From Planctomycetaceae bacterium (GTDB lineage Bacteria; Planctomycetota; Planctomycetia; Planctomycetales; Planctomycetaceae), in contig JACKHO010000003.1 in NCBI GenBank assembly GCA_020638955.1, positions 1 through 64,000 on the forward strand: 64,000 nucleotides of DNA, written 5' to 3'. Positions 1-8,514 of the stretch are shown here, in pieces. How positions within the stretch are numbered: position 1 is the stretch's first letter; each line of letters begins with the position of its first letter. The translations under genes and the position numbers were made by a program. The notes under the pieces were generated by a model. The model searched no databases and had not been told where the DNA came from. It saw only the letters and a program-made list of their open reading frames with translations.

Positions 1-144
1 TCCTGCTGCTGCACCACCAGCCGCTGGCTGACTCGGCTTTTTCTTGGCTGGCTTGCCCGACATCGAGGCACCGCAGAACGGGCAATCTTCGACGTCATCT
101 TCAAGCACCGAGGCCTGACAGGTGGGGCAGGTTCGGAATTCCAT
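1..144 (-). CDS. Zinc-ribbon protein, 3' part cut by window edge
   Basis: The start codon is at 142-144 on the minus strand and the frame stays open to base 1. The 48 visible residues begin MEFRTCPTCQ and contain two CxxC knuckles (CPTC, CPFC), the pattern of a single zinc ribbon, then a Lys/Pro/Ala-rich linker. Short proteins of this kind with a longer C-terminal part are common in planctomycetes, but their function is not known to me. The gene is divergent from grpE. Role unassigned; the call as a coding region is supported by the paired cysteines. Confidence 0.7.
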   Translation of the reverse strand, partial: MEFRTCPTCQASVLEDDVEDCPFCGASMSGKPAKKKPSQPAAGGAAAG

Positions 145-572
145 GGAGAGTCTCTTACTGTTTTGGAATGACAATCACCACATAGCCTTAGGAGCTATAC
201 GTTCAATGCCATGCTCTACAAACAAGGGTATTCAGGTGCCCAGATTGTGGACGAGCCCGAATTGGACCTCGGGCAAACGAAAGTATCGATATGGTAACCA
301 CTTCCAGAAATACTTGGAATTGTTCCTCGAATTGGACGCGAATAACCTGTGGCGAAGTTCCAACGGAATGGTTTGAACCGCTCAGACCACGAAAAAATGC
401 GACATGGGTGCGGTATTTGCTAGTCAGTACGCGTACATGGCCCGGATGACGCCATCGTGGATGTAACACGTGTCATCGGAGCTGTTTGTGAGAACTATTC
501 CTGATTCTCGCACGGACAAACGACTGGAATTCCAGTCTTGGCTTATCTCATTCGCGTATTGAAACTGCCGTT
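145..572. other. Intergenic region between divergent genes
   Basis: This stretch of about 430 bases separates the zinc-ribbon gene from grpE and must hold both promoters. I see no CIRCE element (TTAGCACTC-N9-GAGTGCTAA) upstream of grpE, and the short open frames here lack any protein-like signal. Confidence 0.5.
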
Positions 573-1175
573 TTGACAGACATGAACACGCCTGAAGATC
601 ACAACGATATTCCGTCTGATTCCGAATCAGAAGGAACCTCAGCCGCAGCAACTCCCGGCGACGGAGAGTCTCTGACACTTGAGCAGCAGCTTGAACAAGC
701 CATTGCTGCTCAAGCGGATGCTTGGGACCGTTTTTTGCGAACTCAGGCCGACCTCGAAAACTACCGAAAACGCGTTAGTCGAGAGCGGGAAGAGGATCGA
801 AAGTATTGCGTCTTGCCGCTGGTTCGTGATTTGCTTCCTCAAATCGACAATTTGAATCGTGCGATCGAAGCCTGCCAGAAGGCAAGCCCGGAAGCGGACT
901 CACCTGCAGCGGGATTGCTGCAGGGCGTACAAATGGTGATGGGAGAAATGGTCTCGGTGCTGGGACGATACGGAACCACCCCCATCAAGGCTGAAGGGGA
1001 AGCGTTTGACCCCACTGTGCACGAAGCACTCCAGCAGGTGCCGTCGAACGAACACCCTCCCATGACCGTCATGATGGAATACGAACGGGGCTATTTGTTG
1101 CACGATCGAGTCATACGACCGAGCAAGGTCATTGTGTCCGTTGCCCCACCTCAGGCGAGTGACGCGGCAGAGTAG
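573..1175 (+). CDS. grpE: Nucleotide exchange factor GrpE
   Basis: GrpE releases ADP from DnaK and so drives the Hsp70 folding cycle in the cytoplasm. The 200-residue protein has the usual plan: an acidic disordered N-terminus (about 1-35), a long helix with QADLENYRKRVSRE near residues 58-71, and the C-terminal beta-wing ending in the signature GYLLHDRVIRPSKVIVSV. Length matches the family. Translation can start at TTG 573 or at ATG 582, three codons later; ATG 582 is equally reasonable. A zinc-ribbon gene follows 46 bases downstream on the same strand. dnaK and dnaJ are not adjacent here. Confidence 0.95.
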   Translation: MTDMNTPEDHNDIPSDSESEGTSAAATPGDGESLTLEQQLEQAIAAQADAWDRFLRTQADLENYRKRVSREREEDRKYCVLPLVRDLLPQIDNLNRAIEACQKASPEADSPAAGLLQGVQMVMGEMVSVLGRYGTTPIKAEGEAFDPTVHEALQQVPSNEHPPMTVMMEYERGYLLHDRVIRPSKVIVSVAPPQASDAAE

Positions 1176-1221
1176 TGCTGCTCCTCCCGATTTTCCCACA
1201 ACTGAACCATTTCTCATTGTC

Positions 1222-1524
1222 ATGCCGACCTACGATTACATTTGCAAAGCGTGCTCCCACGAGTGGGAGGAATTCCAGTCCATTAAAGCCAAGCCGAGCC
1301 GGAAGTGCCCCGAGTGCGGGAAGCTGAAGGCCGAACGGCAAATTGGCACGGGGGCTGGAATCATTTTCAAGGGATCGGGGTTCTACATCACCGATTACCG
1401 CAGCGATTCCTACAAGGCCGCCGCCTCTGGTGATGCTCCGAAGACCGAGAGCAAATCATCTGACTCGTCGAAATCGAGTTCCAGCGATAGCAGCAGTTCC
1501 TCATCGTCGAAATCTGCGGAATAG
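1222..1524 (+). CDS. FmdB-family zinc-ribbon protein with Ser-rich tail
   Basis: The 100-residue protein starts MPTYDYICKAC and has the FmdB/CxxC_CxxC_SSSS pattern: CKAC near residues 8-11 and CPEC near 33-36. The C-terminal third is almost entirely Ser, Lys and Asp, as is typical of this family's low-complexity tail. The family was named from a formamidase regulator, but its general role is unproven. It lies 46 bases after grpE and may be co-transcribed. The frame is open further upstream, but ATG 1222 fits the family N-terminus exactly. Confidence 0.9.
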   Translation: MPTYDYICKACSHEWEEFQSIKAKPSRKCPECGKLKAERQIGTGAGIIFKGSGFYITDYRSDSYKAAASGDAPKTESKSSDSSKSSSSDSSSSSSSKSAE

Positions 1525-1557
1525 CGATCCGATTAACGGCATGATGAACTGGAGATT

Positions 1558-1700
1558 TGTAGGGTGTGTGAAGCAAGTCACCGTGTTTTGGTGGGTTACG
1601 TCCGCGAATGTCGCGCCATAAAACGAACACCCTGTTTTTCGGGTTGAGTGACTTGCGTAACGCACCGATCTGATTGACGCGGACTGCACCCACCCTACGA
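1558..1700. repeat. Fold-back (REP/MITE-like) element
   Basis: The ends are an inverted repeat, GTAGGGTG at 1559-1566 and CACCCTAC at 1691-1698. Inside, GCAAGTCAC near 1573-1581 pairs with GTGACTTGC near 1649-1657, so about 140 bases can fold into an imperfect hairpin. It has no coding capacity and sits between fmdB-like and msrP-like genes. Elements with GTAGGGTG ends are widespread in planctomycete and cyanobacterial intergenic regions; I see no second copy in this window. Confidence 0.55.
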
Positions 1701-1797
1701 ATAATTCTGGCTAACGACGCACAGAACTGGAGTCGGCGCGAAGCGACAGATTCGTCAGAATTAACTCTGTCGCATAGGCCGAAAAGGATCTGTCCGC

Positions 1798-2775
1798 ATG
1801 CACTATTTTGTTCGCCGTCCCTGGGACTTACCGCAGCATCTTCACACCGAGAAGAATGTCTTTGATGATCGCGGTCGACATCGGCGCGACTTCCTCAAGG
1901 CCGTTTACGGCGGCATGGGTGGTATCGCCCTGGGAAGTTTGCTGAGTGGCTGCGAAGGGCCCTCGCTCGATGAACTTCAAGTGGCGGGCGCTTCCGAAGT
2001 CAACGCCTCCCTCTTCCCGGCAACACGCAATGCCGACTTTGAATATGGTCGCGACGAAACCGACCGACGCGAGGCGGCACAGTTCACGAACTTCTACGAA
2101 TTCAGCGGCAGCAAATCGGTCTACAAGTACATCGACAGCTTTCAGCCACTGCCATGGTCTGTGGAAGTAACCGGGTTGTGTGCAAAACCGCAGAAGTTTG
2201 ATCTTGATGATTTGCTCAAGTTGACCGACCTCGAAGAGCGGGCTTATCGGCACCGCTGCGTCGAGACGTGGGCCATGACGGTGCCCTGGACGGGTTACCC
2301 GCTGCGGTCACTACTGGAAAAAGTTGAGCCGAACCCGAAGGCTAAGTTCGTGCGGTTCGAAACGTTTAATCGCCCGCAGGAAGCGACGCGGATGCGTAGC
2401 AGCAGCTTCCCCTGGCCCTACAACGAAGGCCTGACCATTGCCGAAGCGATGAACGAGCTCGCGTTTCTGACGTTCGGGATTTATGGCGAGCCACTGCTCA
2501 AACAGCATGGCGCGCCGGTCCGGTTGGTGCTCCCGTGGAAGTACGGATTCAAAAGCATTAAGTCGATTGTGAAAATCGAACTGACCGACGAACAACCCGC
2601 CACGTTCTGGAATACCGTAAATCCTCACGAGTACAAGTTTGAAGCGAATGTCGATCCTGCCGTGCCGCATCCCCGCTGGAGTCAGGAACGTGAATGGATG
2701 CTGGGAACCAAAGAGCGATTCGACACTCAGCCCTACAACGGCTATGGTGATTGGGTCGCGAAGCTCTACTCCTGA
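1798..2775 (+). CDS. msrP: MsrP/YedY-like molybdopterin sulfoxide reductase
   Basis: This periplasmic molybdoenzyme family reduces methionine sulfoxide in oxidised proteins. The 325-residue protein has a twin-arginine signal (RRDFLK at residues 29-34, then a hydrophobic stretch to about 51), and the oxidoreductase core carries HRCVETWAM, with Cys154 as the expected molybdenum ligand, followed by VPWTGYPL. The length fits YedY. The membrane haem partner MsrQ is not next to it; the next gene encodes an unrelated beta-propeller, so the electron donor must lie elsewhere or differ. The start at ATG 1798 keeps a 28-residue n-region ahead of the arginine pair, which is usual for this family. Confidence 0.9.
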   Translation: MHYFVRRPWDLPQHLHTEKNVFDDRGRHRRDFLKAVYGGMGGIALGSLLSGCEGPSLDELQVAGASEVNASLFPATRNADFEYGRDETDRREAAQFTNFYEFSGSKSVYKYIDSFQPLPWSVEVTGLCAKPQKFDLDDLLKLTDLEERAYRHRCVETWAMTVPWTGYPLRSLLEKVEPNPKAKFVRFETFNRPQEATRMRSSSFPWPYNEGLTIAEAMNELAFLTFGIYGEPLLKQHGAPVRLVLPWKYGFKSIKSIVKIELTDEQPATFWNTVNPHEYKFEANVDPAVPHPRWSQEREWMLGTKERFDTQPYNGYGDWVAKLYS

Positions 2776-2838
2776 CGCCATTCGGCGCTGTGAAGGGTAA
2801 GTTTTGCCAGAGTTCGTAAACTTCAGAAAAGGTCCCCC

Positions 2839-3741
2839 ATGCGCTCTGTATTGATGGCAACCGCGTTCGTGTCTCTGGTCACAGCGGCGCACGCCGAGGA
2901 AATTCGTCATTCGTTTTTTGTGGCCGGGCCCTCGTTCACAGGGATTATTGACGAGTCCGGCGAACCGGTTTGGGATTCCGGTCGGGCTGGCGCGCGAGAT
3001 GGATTTGTGCTCCCCAACGGTAATGTGCTCATTGCCTGGGGAAACGAAGTGAAAGAATTCACGCGCGAGAAAGAAGTCGTTTTTCACTATGCGAAGTCGG
3101 AAGTGAACCAGGAAATCGGCACCGTTCAGCGATTGGCCAACGGGAATACGCTCATCACCGAATTGGGGAAAGAGCCGCGTTTGTTCGAATTGAACTCTGC
3201 TGGCGAAACCGTGGTGAATGTCGTGCTGCAACCGGAGACGAACAACTTCCACATGCAAACTCGCATGGCCCGCAAGCTGCCGAGTGGCGACTACCTCGTT
3301 CCACACCTCCTGGCATTCAAGGTGAAGCAGTACAGCCCGTCCGGCGAAGTCAGTCGCCAGATTCCAACCGACTTGGATTCACTCGGAGGCCGACCCGCTG
3401 AGAACTGGCCATTCACAGCCATTCAACTGGACGGAGGACGGATTCTCGTCACGCTGACGCACGGCAACAAAGTTGTCGAGTTCGATGCCGACGGTAAGGT
3501 CGTCTGGAAAGTCGACAACGACGACATCCAGGGCCGCCCGTTTGTTGATCCCTGCGGCGCTCAACGCCTGCCGAATGGCAACACAGTTATTGCCAGCTAC
3601 GGGGCACAAAAGGGAATCAAAGTGTTCGAAGTCACACCCGACAAGAAACTCGTCTGGCACTATTCAGGACCACACCGCGCTCATGAAATTCAGGTGCTGA
3701 CGACGAATGGTGAACCAGTTCCCGGCCCACCGCTTAAGTGA
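2839..3741 (+). CDS. Secreted beta-propeller protein (PQQ/ASST-like)
   Basis: The 300-residue protein has a signal peptide with cleavage near AHAEE (about residues 17-21). The mature part is built of repeated blade motifs such as GNVLIAWGN, GNTLITELG, GDYLVPHLL, GRILVTLTHG and GNTVIASYG, spaced about 40-50 residues apart, as in PQQ-like or arylsulfotransferase-like propellers. No catalytic residues of an arylsulfotransferase are evident. It follows msrP by 63 bases on the same strand. The substrate is unknown; export to the periplasm is the firm part. Confidence 0.75.
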   Translation: MRSVLMATAFVSLVTAAHAEEIRHSFFVAGPSFTGIIDESGEPVWDSGRAGARDGFVLPNGNVLIAWGNEVKEFTREKEVVFHYAKSEVNQEIGTVQRLANGNTLITELGKEPRLFELNSAGETVVNVVLQPETNNFHMQTRMARKLPSGDYLVPHLLAFKVKQYSPSGEVSRQIPTDLDSLGGRPAENWPFTAIQLDGGRILVTLTHGNKVVEFDADGKVVWKVDNDDIQGRPFVDPCGAQRLPNGNTVIASYGAQKGIKVFEVTPDKKLVWHYSGPHRAHEIQVLTTNGEPVPGPPLK

Positions 3742-3781
3742 CAGGTTTCGAAGGTCAGGTGAATCCGCCCTCGCGCGTGAG

Positions 3782-4006
3782 CTATTCGTTCAGTTCACGC
3801 TGCGCGGCAGCAATCGCCTGTGTCATCAGGCCGACTGCGGGTAGGGTAATTGCCAGTTGTTCACGAAGTGGCATGAGGTATTCTTCCTCCAGTTTGCGGG
3901 CGCGTTCATCTCGCCACACTTCGCGTGTGTTTTCCCAGCGTTCCATGAGCACATCCACCGCTTCCTGAAGTCGGCCGGCGCTTGACTGAAGATTTCCGAG
4001 ATTCAT
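3782..4006 (-). CDS. Small conserved-looking hypothetical protein
   Basis: The 74-residue protein starts MNLGNLQSSAGRL and is predicted to be all helical, with many Glu, Arg and Leu and no cysteine or membrane segment. It is convergent with the beta-propeller gene (41 bases apart) and lies 27 bases downstream of the sulfatase on the same strand, so it is probably the last gene of a sulfatase operon. I do not recognise the family. Confidence 0.6.
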   Translation of the reverse strand: MNLGNLQSSAGRLQEAVDVLMERWENTREVWRDERARKLEEEYLMPLREQLAITLPAVGLMTQAIAAAQRELNE

Positions 4007-4033
4007 GTCTTCCGTCCTTTGAGCGACTCAAGG

Positions 4034-5560
4034 TCATTTCTTCTTTGGTGGACCATCCAGTGCCCGAATGGGAAAGAGCTCCGACGGCACATGCTGCTGT
4101 GCCATCAGTTCTTCCAGGTGGGTAACAACATCGGGGTGGTCGGCAGCAACGTCTTTGCTTTCGGAGACATCTGCCTTCAAATCGTAGAGTTCCGTTTTCA
4201 GATTTCCTCGGGCCATGCCCTGACGAATGGCTTTCCAATTTCCTTCGCGAACACTTTGCTGCCCTCCATACCCAGCAAATTCCCGGTACAGGAAGGGTCG
4301 CTGTTGTTGCTCTCCATGAAACAACAACGGGACGAGGCTGACACCATCAACATCTTTCGGGATGTTTTTGGCCGCGCCGACGGCATCGAGAATTGTTGGC
4401 AGCCAGTCTTCGAAGCCGCTGACGAAATCGCTTGTTGTGTCGGGCTTCACGTGACCCGGCCATTTGACAATCGCGGGCACGCGCACGCCCCCTTCATAGA
4501 GTGAACCTTTGAGGCCCCGCAGTTCGCCCACGCTTTCAAAGAAGTCGAAATCGACTTCTTCATCCAGGTGCGTTGTGCCGTTGTCGGAACTGAAAATGAC
4601 AATGGTGTTGTCACTCAGTTTGAGTTCGTCCAGCAGATCGACGACGTCTCCCACATCTGAGTCGAGGTGCGAGATCATCGCAGCATAGGCAGCACGCGGT
4701 GTGAAGTGCGGAGTATAGCCACCTTTGGCTCGCGTGAAGGGAGGATCATTCCAACCCAGGTCGGTGTACTGCTTCAGTTCCTCATCGGGCACGTGCAATG
4801 CCACGTGCGGAATGACTGAGGGATAGAACAAAAAGAACGGTCGTTCCTGGTTCTGCTTAATGAACTCCAACGCGGCCTGATGAATACGGTTCGGAGCGTA
4901 GTCAGTCCCCTTGTACATGTCGTAGCTGCGAGGATCGCTCGGATCGGCTCCTTCTTTCAGGCCCCCGTGGCCTGGGATTTCGGGATTGTTGTTGAGCAAA
5001 ATGTGTTTGTCGTTATCCCACAAGTACGAGGGATAGTAGCTGTGGGCATGTGCCTGGCAGTTGTAGCCAAAGAATCGATTGATTCCCTGACGCAACGGCT
5101 CGCCCGAAGAGTCGGGACCCCCAAGTCCCCATTTGCCAAATGCACCGGTCACATAGCCCTGTTCTTGCAGCAACTCGGCCAGTGTCACTTCACTCGCTGG
5201 AATGGGCTGCTGTCCTTCGGGTGGCGTCGACTTGTTGTCACGCACGAACGCGTGTCCGGGATGCTTTCCCGTCATCAGCACGCAGCGAGAAGGGGCACAC
5301 ACAGCATTCCCGCTGTAATGCTGCGTCAGCTTCACTCCCTGTGAGGCGAGTTCATCAATTCGCGGAGTACGAATGAGCTTCTGCCCATAGCAGCCAAGTT
5401 CTCGATAGCCCAAATCATCTGCGATAATCAACACCACGTTCGGCTTCTTCGGTGGCAACTCTGCTTGGGCGAGCGAAGGGAGGACCACGCATGTGAACGC
5501 GAACATCGCAAACAACAGGCGGATAGATTTGTGAGCTTGAAAGTGTGCGAGCATTTGCAA
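4034..5560 (-). CDS. Arylsulfatase A-type sulfatase, exported
   Basis: This enzyme hydrolyses sulfate esters, probably of sulfated polysaccharides, outside the cytoplasm. The 508-residue protein has a signal peptide (hydrophobic about residues 12-32, cleavage near AQA-EL), the metal-binding VVLIIADDLG segment (Asp48, Asp49), and the sulfatase signature with Cys88 in CAPSR, the cysteine converted to formylglycine. A second metal site is suggested by FSSDNG. Such genes are greatly expanded in marine planctomycetes. No sulfatase-modifying enzyme gene is nearby. An earlier in-frame start is absent, so ATG 5560 is used. Confidence 0.93.
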   Translation of the reverse strand: MQMLAHFQAHKSIRLLFAMFAFTCVVLPSLAQAELPPKKPNVVLIIADDLGYRELGCYGQKLIRTPRIDELASQGVKLTQHYSGNAVCAPSRCVLMTGKHPGHAFVRDNKSTPPEGQQPIPASEVTLAELLQEQGYVTGAFGKWGLGGPDSSGEPLRQGINRFFGYNCQAHAHSYYPSYLWDNDKHILLNNNPEIPGHGGLKEGADPSDPRSYDMYKGTDYAPNRIHQAALEFIKQNQERPFFLFYPSVIPHVALHVPDEELKQYTDLGWNDPPFTRAKGGYTPHFTPRAAYAAMISHLDSDVGDVVDLLDELKLSDNTIVIFSSDNGTTHLDEEVDFDFFESVGELRGLKGSLYEGGVRVPAIVKWPGHVKPDTTSDFVSGFEDWLPTILDAVGAAKNIPKDVDGVSLVPLLFHGEQQQRPFLYREFAGYGGQQSVREGNWKAIRQGMARGNLKTELYDLKADVSESKDVAADHPDVVTHLEELMAQQHVPSELFPIRALDGPPKKK

Positions 5561-5720
5561 CCAGTAAACGTTGAAGTGAACGAGGAAAGCACAATGGCAA
5601 ACAAAGAAAGTTTATTGTCACCCGTCGACGCGGCGAGGTCAAACCTCAAACGAGAGCGTCAGGCTCACGTCACCGTTGCCTCCGTAATTTCAATTCGTTT
5701 GGCAGGATAAGAGCCGGTAC

Positions 5721-5737
5721 AATGACGGTACGTCATT
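5721..5737. promoter_or_regulatory. Perfect palindrome, possible operator
   Basis: AATGACG (5721-5727) and CGTCATT (5731-5737) form a 7-bp perfect inverted repeat with a 3-base centre. It lies between the divergent sulfatase and HEAT-repeat genes, about 80 bases before the latter, a fitting place for a dimeric regulator site. The factor is unknown. Confidence 0.35.
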
Positions 5738-5766
5738 TGCAGACTTACCGTGTGCCTGACAGAAGG

Positions 5767-5787
5767 GCATCCCGTTGCCCGGGATGC
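5767..5787. repeat. Short hairpin in leader of HEAT gene
   Basis: GCATCCCG (5767-5774) pairs with CGGGATGC (5780-5787) around a 5-base loop. There is no T-run, so it is not a Rho-independent terminator. It is about 28 bases ahead of the downstream start codon and just before its GAGGAA ribosome site, so it could affect translation. Confidence 0.3.
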
Positions 5788-5814
5788 GTACCGAGATCGA
5801 GGAATTGATTCCAC

Positions 5815-7005
5815 ATGCGTGGATACTGGTTGTTATTCGTGTTGACCTTCGCATCCCTGGATTCGGGACTTGCGAAGGCCGCTGAAGTTCCAGCCGAGGG
5901 TGATTTGCCTGACGATACAGTTATCGCGGGAGCCACACTCGCCGACTGGCGGACTCGGATGAAAAACCTGAATCCGAACGATCCCGGCGCCGTCCAATAC
6001 GTTCCGGGAATGGTGGAGCTCGTCGGCAATGAACAGCTCCCCTGGTTCACGCGGCGGCAGGCTGCGCTCACTATGGCGCGCATGGGCGGACCCGCGCGTG
6101 CAGCCGTACCAATGCTTGGCAAACTGTTGGCCCGGGAAGATTCCGAGATTACTCAACTCTGGATTCTCAAGGCCGTATCGCTCTTTGGGCCGGTGGCAGA
6201 AGAACTCGCCCCACAGCTTGCAATTCTCGTCCGCGACAGCAATCAGAAACACTTACTACGGACTGCCGCGCTGGAAGCACTCGCCCGGATTGGCCCGCAG
6301 GAACCGGTAGTCATTCCCGTCCTGCTGGAAGGACTGCGAGGACAGTTGCCGGCAGCCAACGAACAGGCACAGCGGGAATTGCAAATGACCACAGCGGACG
6401 TCGTCTCCCTATTGGGACCGCACGCCGCACCGGCACTGCCGGACCTCATTCGGCTCTGCAATTCCGACTGGGATTTGATTCGCCTCTCAGCAGTCACCAC
6501 CATTGGCTCCAGCGGACCCGCAGCGGAAATTGCCATCCCAACACTCGGCGATGTCATTCTGTTCGACGACGCTGATGAAGTCCGCGATGCAGCCGCGGTC
6601 TCGCTCGCCAAAATCGGGGGACGTGGTTTGAACGTCTTTCGTCAGCTCGTCACCGATGAAGACTTTGCCGTTCGCTCACGGGTGATGATTGGGTTGAGTT
6701 CCATGCCATCACCGCCGGTCGATTTGCTGCATGCCGTGTTGGAGGATGTCGATCCGCTGTTGCGGGTACAGGCTGCGAAGAAGCTGTTACCCGTTCCCGA
6801 ACAACGGAAGCGGGCACTGGAGGTGATTTACGCCAATATGAAGAGTCAAAACGCCCAGGTGCAACGGCTGTCGTACACAACACTTCGAGACAATCTGACG
6901 CTGTGGGATCCTGCCGACGCGGCGTTTTCCGCACTGCTGACACACAACGATCAGCAAACCAGAAAGCTGGCAGAACGACTCGTTGCCTTGCGGCAGACGG
7001 AGTAA
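5815..7005 (+). CDS. Exported HEAT-repeat protein
   Basis: The 396-residue protein has a signal peptide (cleavage near AKAAEV, about residue 22) and then successive helical HEAT/PBS-lyase-like repeats of 30-40 residues, for example RRQAALTMARMGGPARAAVP and RTAALEALARIGPQEP. Such alpha-solenoids act as protein-binding scaffolds and have no enzymatic motif. The start at ATG 5815 has a good GAGGAA site 8 bases upstream. The gene is divergent from the sulfatase. Binding partner unknown. Confidence 0.8.
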   Translation: MRGYWLLFVLTFASLDSGLAKAAEVPAEGDLPDDTVIAGATLADWRTRMKNLNPNDPGAVQYVPGMVELVGNEQLPWFTRRQAALTMARMGGPARAAVPMLGKLLAREDSEITQLWILKAVSLFGPVAEELAPQLAILVRDSNQKHLLRTAALEALARIGPQEPVVIPVLLEGLRGQLPAANEQAQRELQMTTADVVSLLGPHAAPALPDLIRLCNSDWDLIRLSAVTTIGSSGPAAEIAIPTLGDVILFDDADEVRDAAAVSLAKIGGRGLNVFRQLVTDEDFAVRSRVMIGLSSMPSPPVDLLHAVLEDVDPLLRVQAAKKLLPVPEQRKRALEVIYANMKSQNAQVQRLSYTTLRDNLTLWDPADAAFSALLTHNDQQTRKLAERLVALRQTE

Positions 7006-7072
7006 AAACTCGTCTTGCCCAGATGAGCAAGGGTACGGTAATGCTAAATGAGCCGTTTCCCACCAAGTATGA

Positions 7073-7522
7073 ATGAGGACTCTCGCTTTCCCTGCATATT
7101 CCATCATTATCGCTGAGACACTGTCATCACAGTTCAACCGATTTGTCACATTGAACGCCTATCAACTGGCTGGTCATGTTGCGAATCTTGGATTTTGGTC
7201 GGACGAAGTCGCTCACTGCTTGAATGTCCTCGACCAGTACCGTTCTCGCTTCGAACGACTCGCCGAAGCTCAACGGCGGCACGTGGCAGAACGAGGCACA
7301 ATTGAGTTTGAACATCAAGACGTATGGGGAGAAACGGCGAAGGCACCGCCGCGCCCAAGAAACTTGTCAGATCGCGATCGATTGGCCGCTCGTGCCGCTC
7401 TGTGTGATTCCTTCTATCGATTTCTCATTCGATGCCATAAGTCACGTCTCATTGAAGAACAGACGCTGCGTCAGGAATGTGTCCGTCATTCCATCAGTGT
7501 CGATTCCCACGACCTTCGCTGA
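7073..7522 (+). CDS. Hypothetical protein, helical, 149 aa
   Basis: The protein has a mainly helical, charged sequence with NAYQLAGHVANLGFWSDEVAHCLNVLDQY near residues 27-55 and no signal peptide or membrane segment. It lies between the HEAT gene and the transketolase pair, all on the plus strand. I do not recognise the family and assign no function; the coding call rests on length and composition. Confidence 0.55.
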   Translation: MRTLAFPAYSIIIAETLSSQFNRFVTLNAYQLAGHVANLGFWSDEVAHCLNVLDQYRSRFERLAEAQRRHVAERGTIEFEHQDVWGETAKAPPRPRNLSDRDRLAARAALCDSFYRFLIRCHKSRLIEEQTLRQECVRHSISVDSHDLR

Positions 7523-7660
7523 CAGTTGTTGCCGTCGTAAAAGCGCTCAGGGCCTGGAAAAACTCGTCTTTCCCTGAAATCCAATTCCCGGCAAAATGCG
7601 GCCCCGTGGGGTTTCGACTTCCGCGCTGAACATTGGACGTTCCGCAACCGGGTCTCCGAA

Positions 7661-8473
7661 ATGACTGATTTAGAAAGCCTCGCACAAAGAATTCGCATTC
7701 ACGTATTGCGAATGACCAGCCAGGGCGGAAGTTCGCATATTGGCTCCGCTTTCTCCATGGTCGACATTATGGCCGCATTGTATGGCCGTGTACTGAACGT
7801 TGATCCGAAGAATCCTCGCAAGGCCAATCGTGACCGGTTCATTCTGAGCAAGGGACACGCGGGAGCCGCCGTCTACGCCACATTGGCCGAGTGTGGATTC
7901 TTTCCCGTCGAGTGGCTGAAATCACACTACCAGGATGGTTCGTACCTGAGCGGACACGTGTCTCACAAAGGGATTCCCGGCGTCGAGTTTTCGACGGGAT
8001 CACTCGGGCACGGGCTGGGTGTGGCTGCTGGAATGGCGTTGGCCGCCAAGCAGAAGGAAGAATCACACCGGGTCGTTTGCCTGCTGAGTGATGGTGAGTG
8101 CGACGAAGGTTCCAACTGGGAAGCCATTCTGTTTGCCGCGCATCACAAGCTGGACAATCTGATGGCAATTATCGACTACAACAAAATTCAAAGCCTGGCA
8201 CCTGTGCAGGAGACGTTGGCTCTGGAGCCATTTACCGACAAGTGGCGTTCCTTTGGCTGGTCGGTCGTGGAGACGGACGGGCACGATTTCCCGCAACTGA
8301 CCACTGCTCTGGGGAGCTGCCACCAACAGGCCGGGCAACCGACCGTTGTTATTGCGCACACGACCAAAGGGAAAGGCGTTTCCTTTATGGAGAACAGTGT
8401 GCTTTGGCATTATCGCACGGCACGAGGCGACGAGTTTGATGCCGCTCTCCGTGAACTGCAGAAGGCCGCCTGA
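7661..8473 (+). CDS. Transketolase, N-terminal (thiamine-diphosphate) subunit
   Basis: With the next gene this makes a split transketolase, which moves two-carbon ketol units in the pentose phosphate pathway. The 270 residues match the PP domain: SKGHAGAAVYATLAECG near 60-76, STGSLGHGLGVAAGMALA near 110-127, and the thiamine-diphosphate/Mg motif SDGECDEGSNWEA near 146-158. It ends where the single-chain enzyme would go on into its Pyr domain. The next gene starts 41 bases later. Split forms are common in archaea and some bacteria. Confidence 0.93.
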   Translation: MTDLESLAQRIRIHVLRMTSQGGSSHIGSAFSMVDIMAALYGRVLNVDPKNPRKANRDRFILSKGHAGAAVYATLAECGFFPVEWLKSHYQDGSYLSGHVSHKGIPGVEFSTGSLGHGLGVAAGMALAAKQKEESHRVVCLLSDGECDEGSNWEAILFAAHHKLDNLMAIIDYNKIQSLAPVQETLALEPFTDKWRSFGWSVVETDGHDFPQLTTALGSCHQQAGQPTVVIAHTTKGKGVSFMENSVLWHYRTARGDEFDAALRELQKAA

Positions 8474-8514
8474 CTTTTCGCCGCTGACAATCTGAATTCA
8501 GAATATTTCCTCCC

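Noticed and set aside
145..572. Search for a CIRCE or heat-shock operator before grpE
   Set aside because: No TTAGCACTC/GAGTGCTAA pair is present on either strand.
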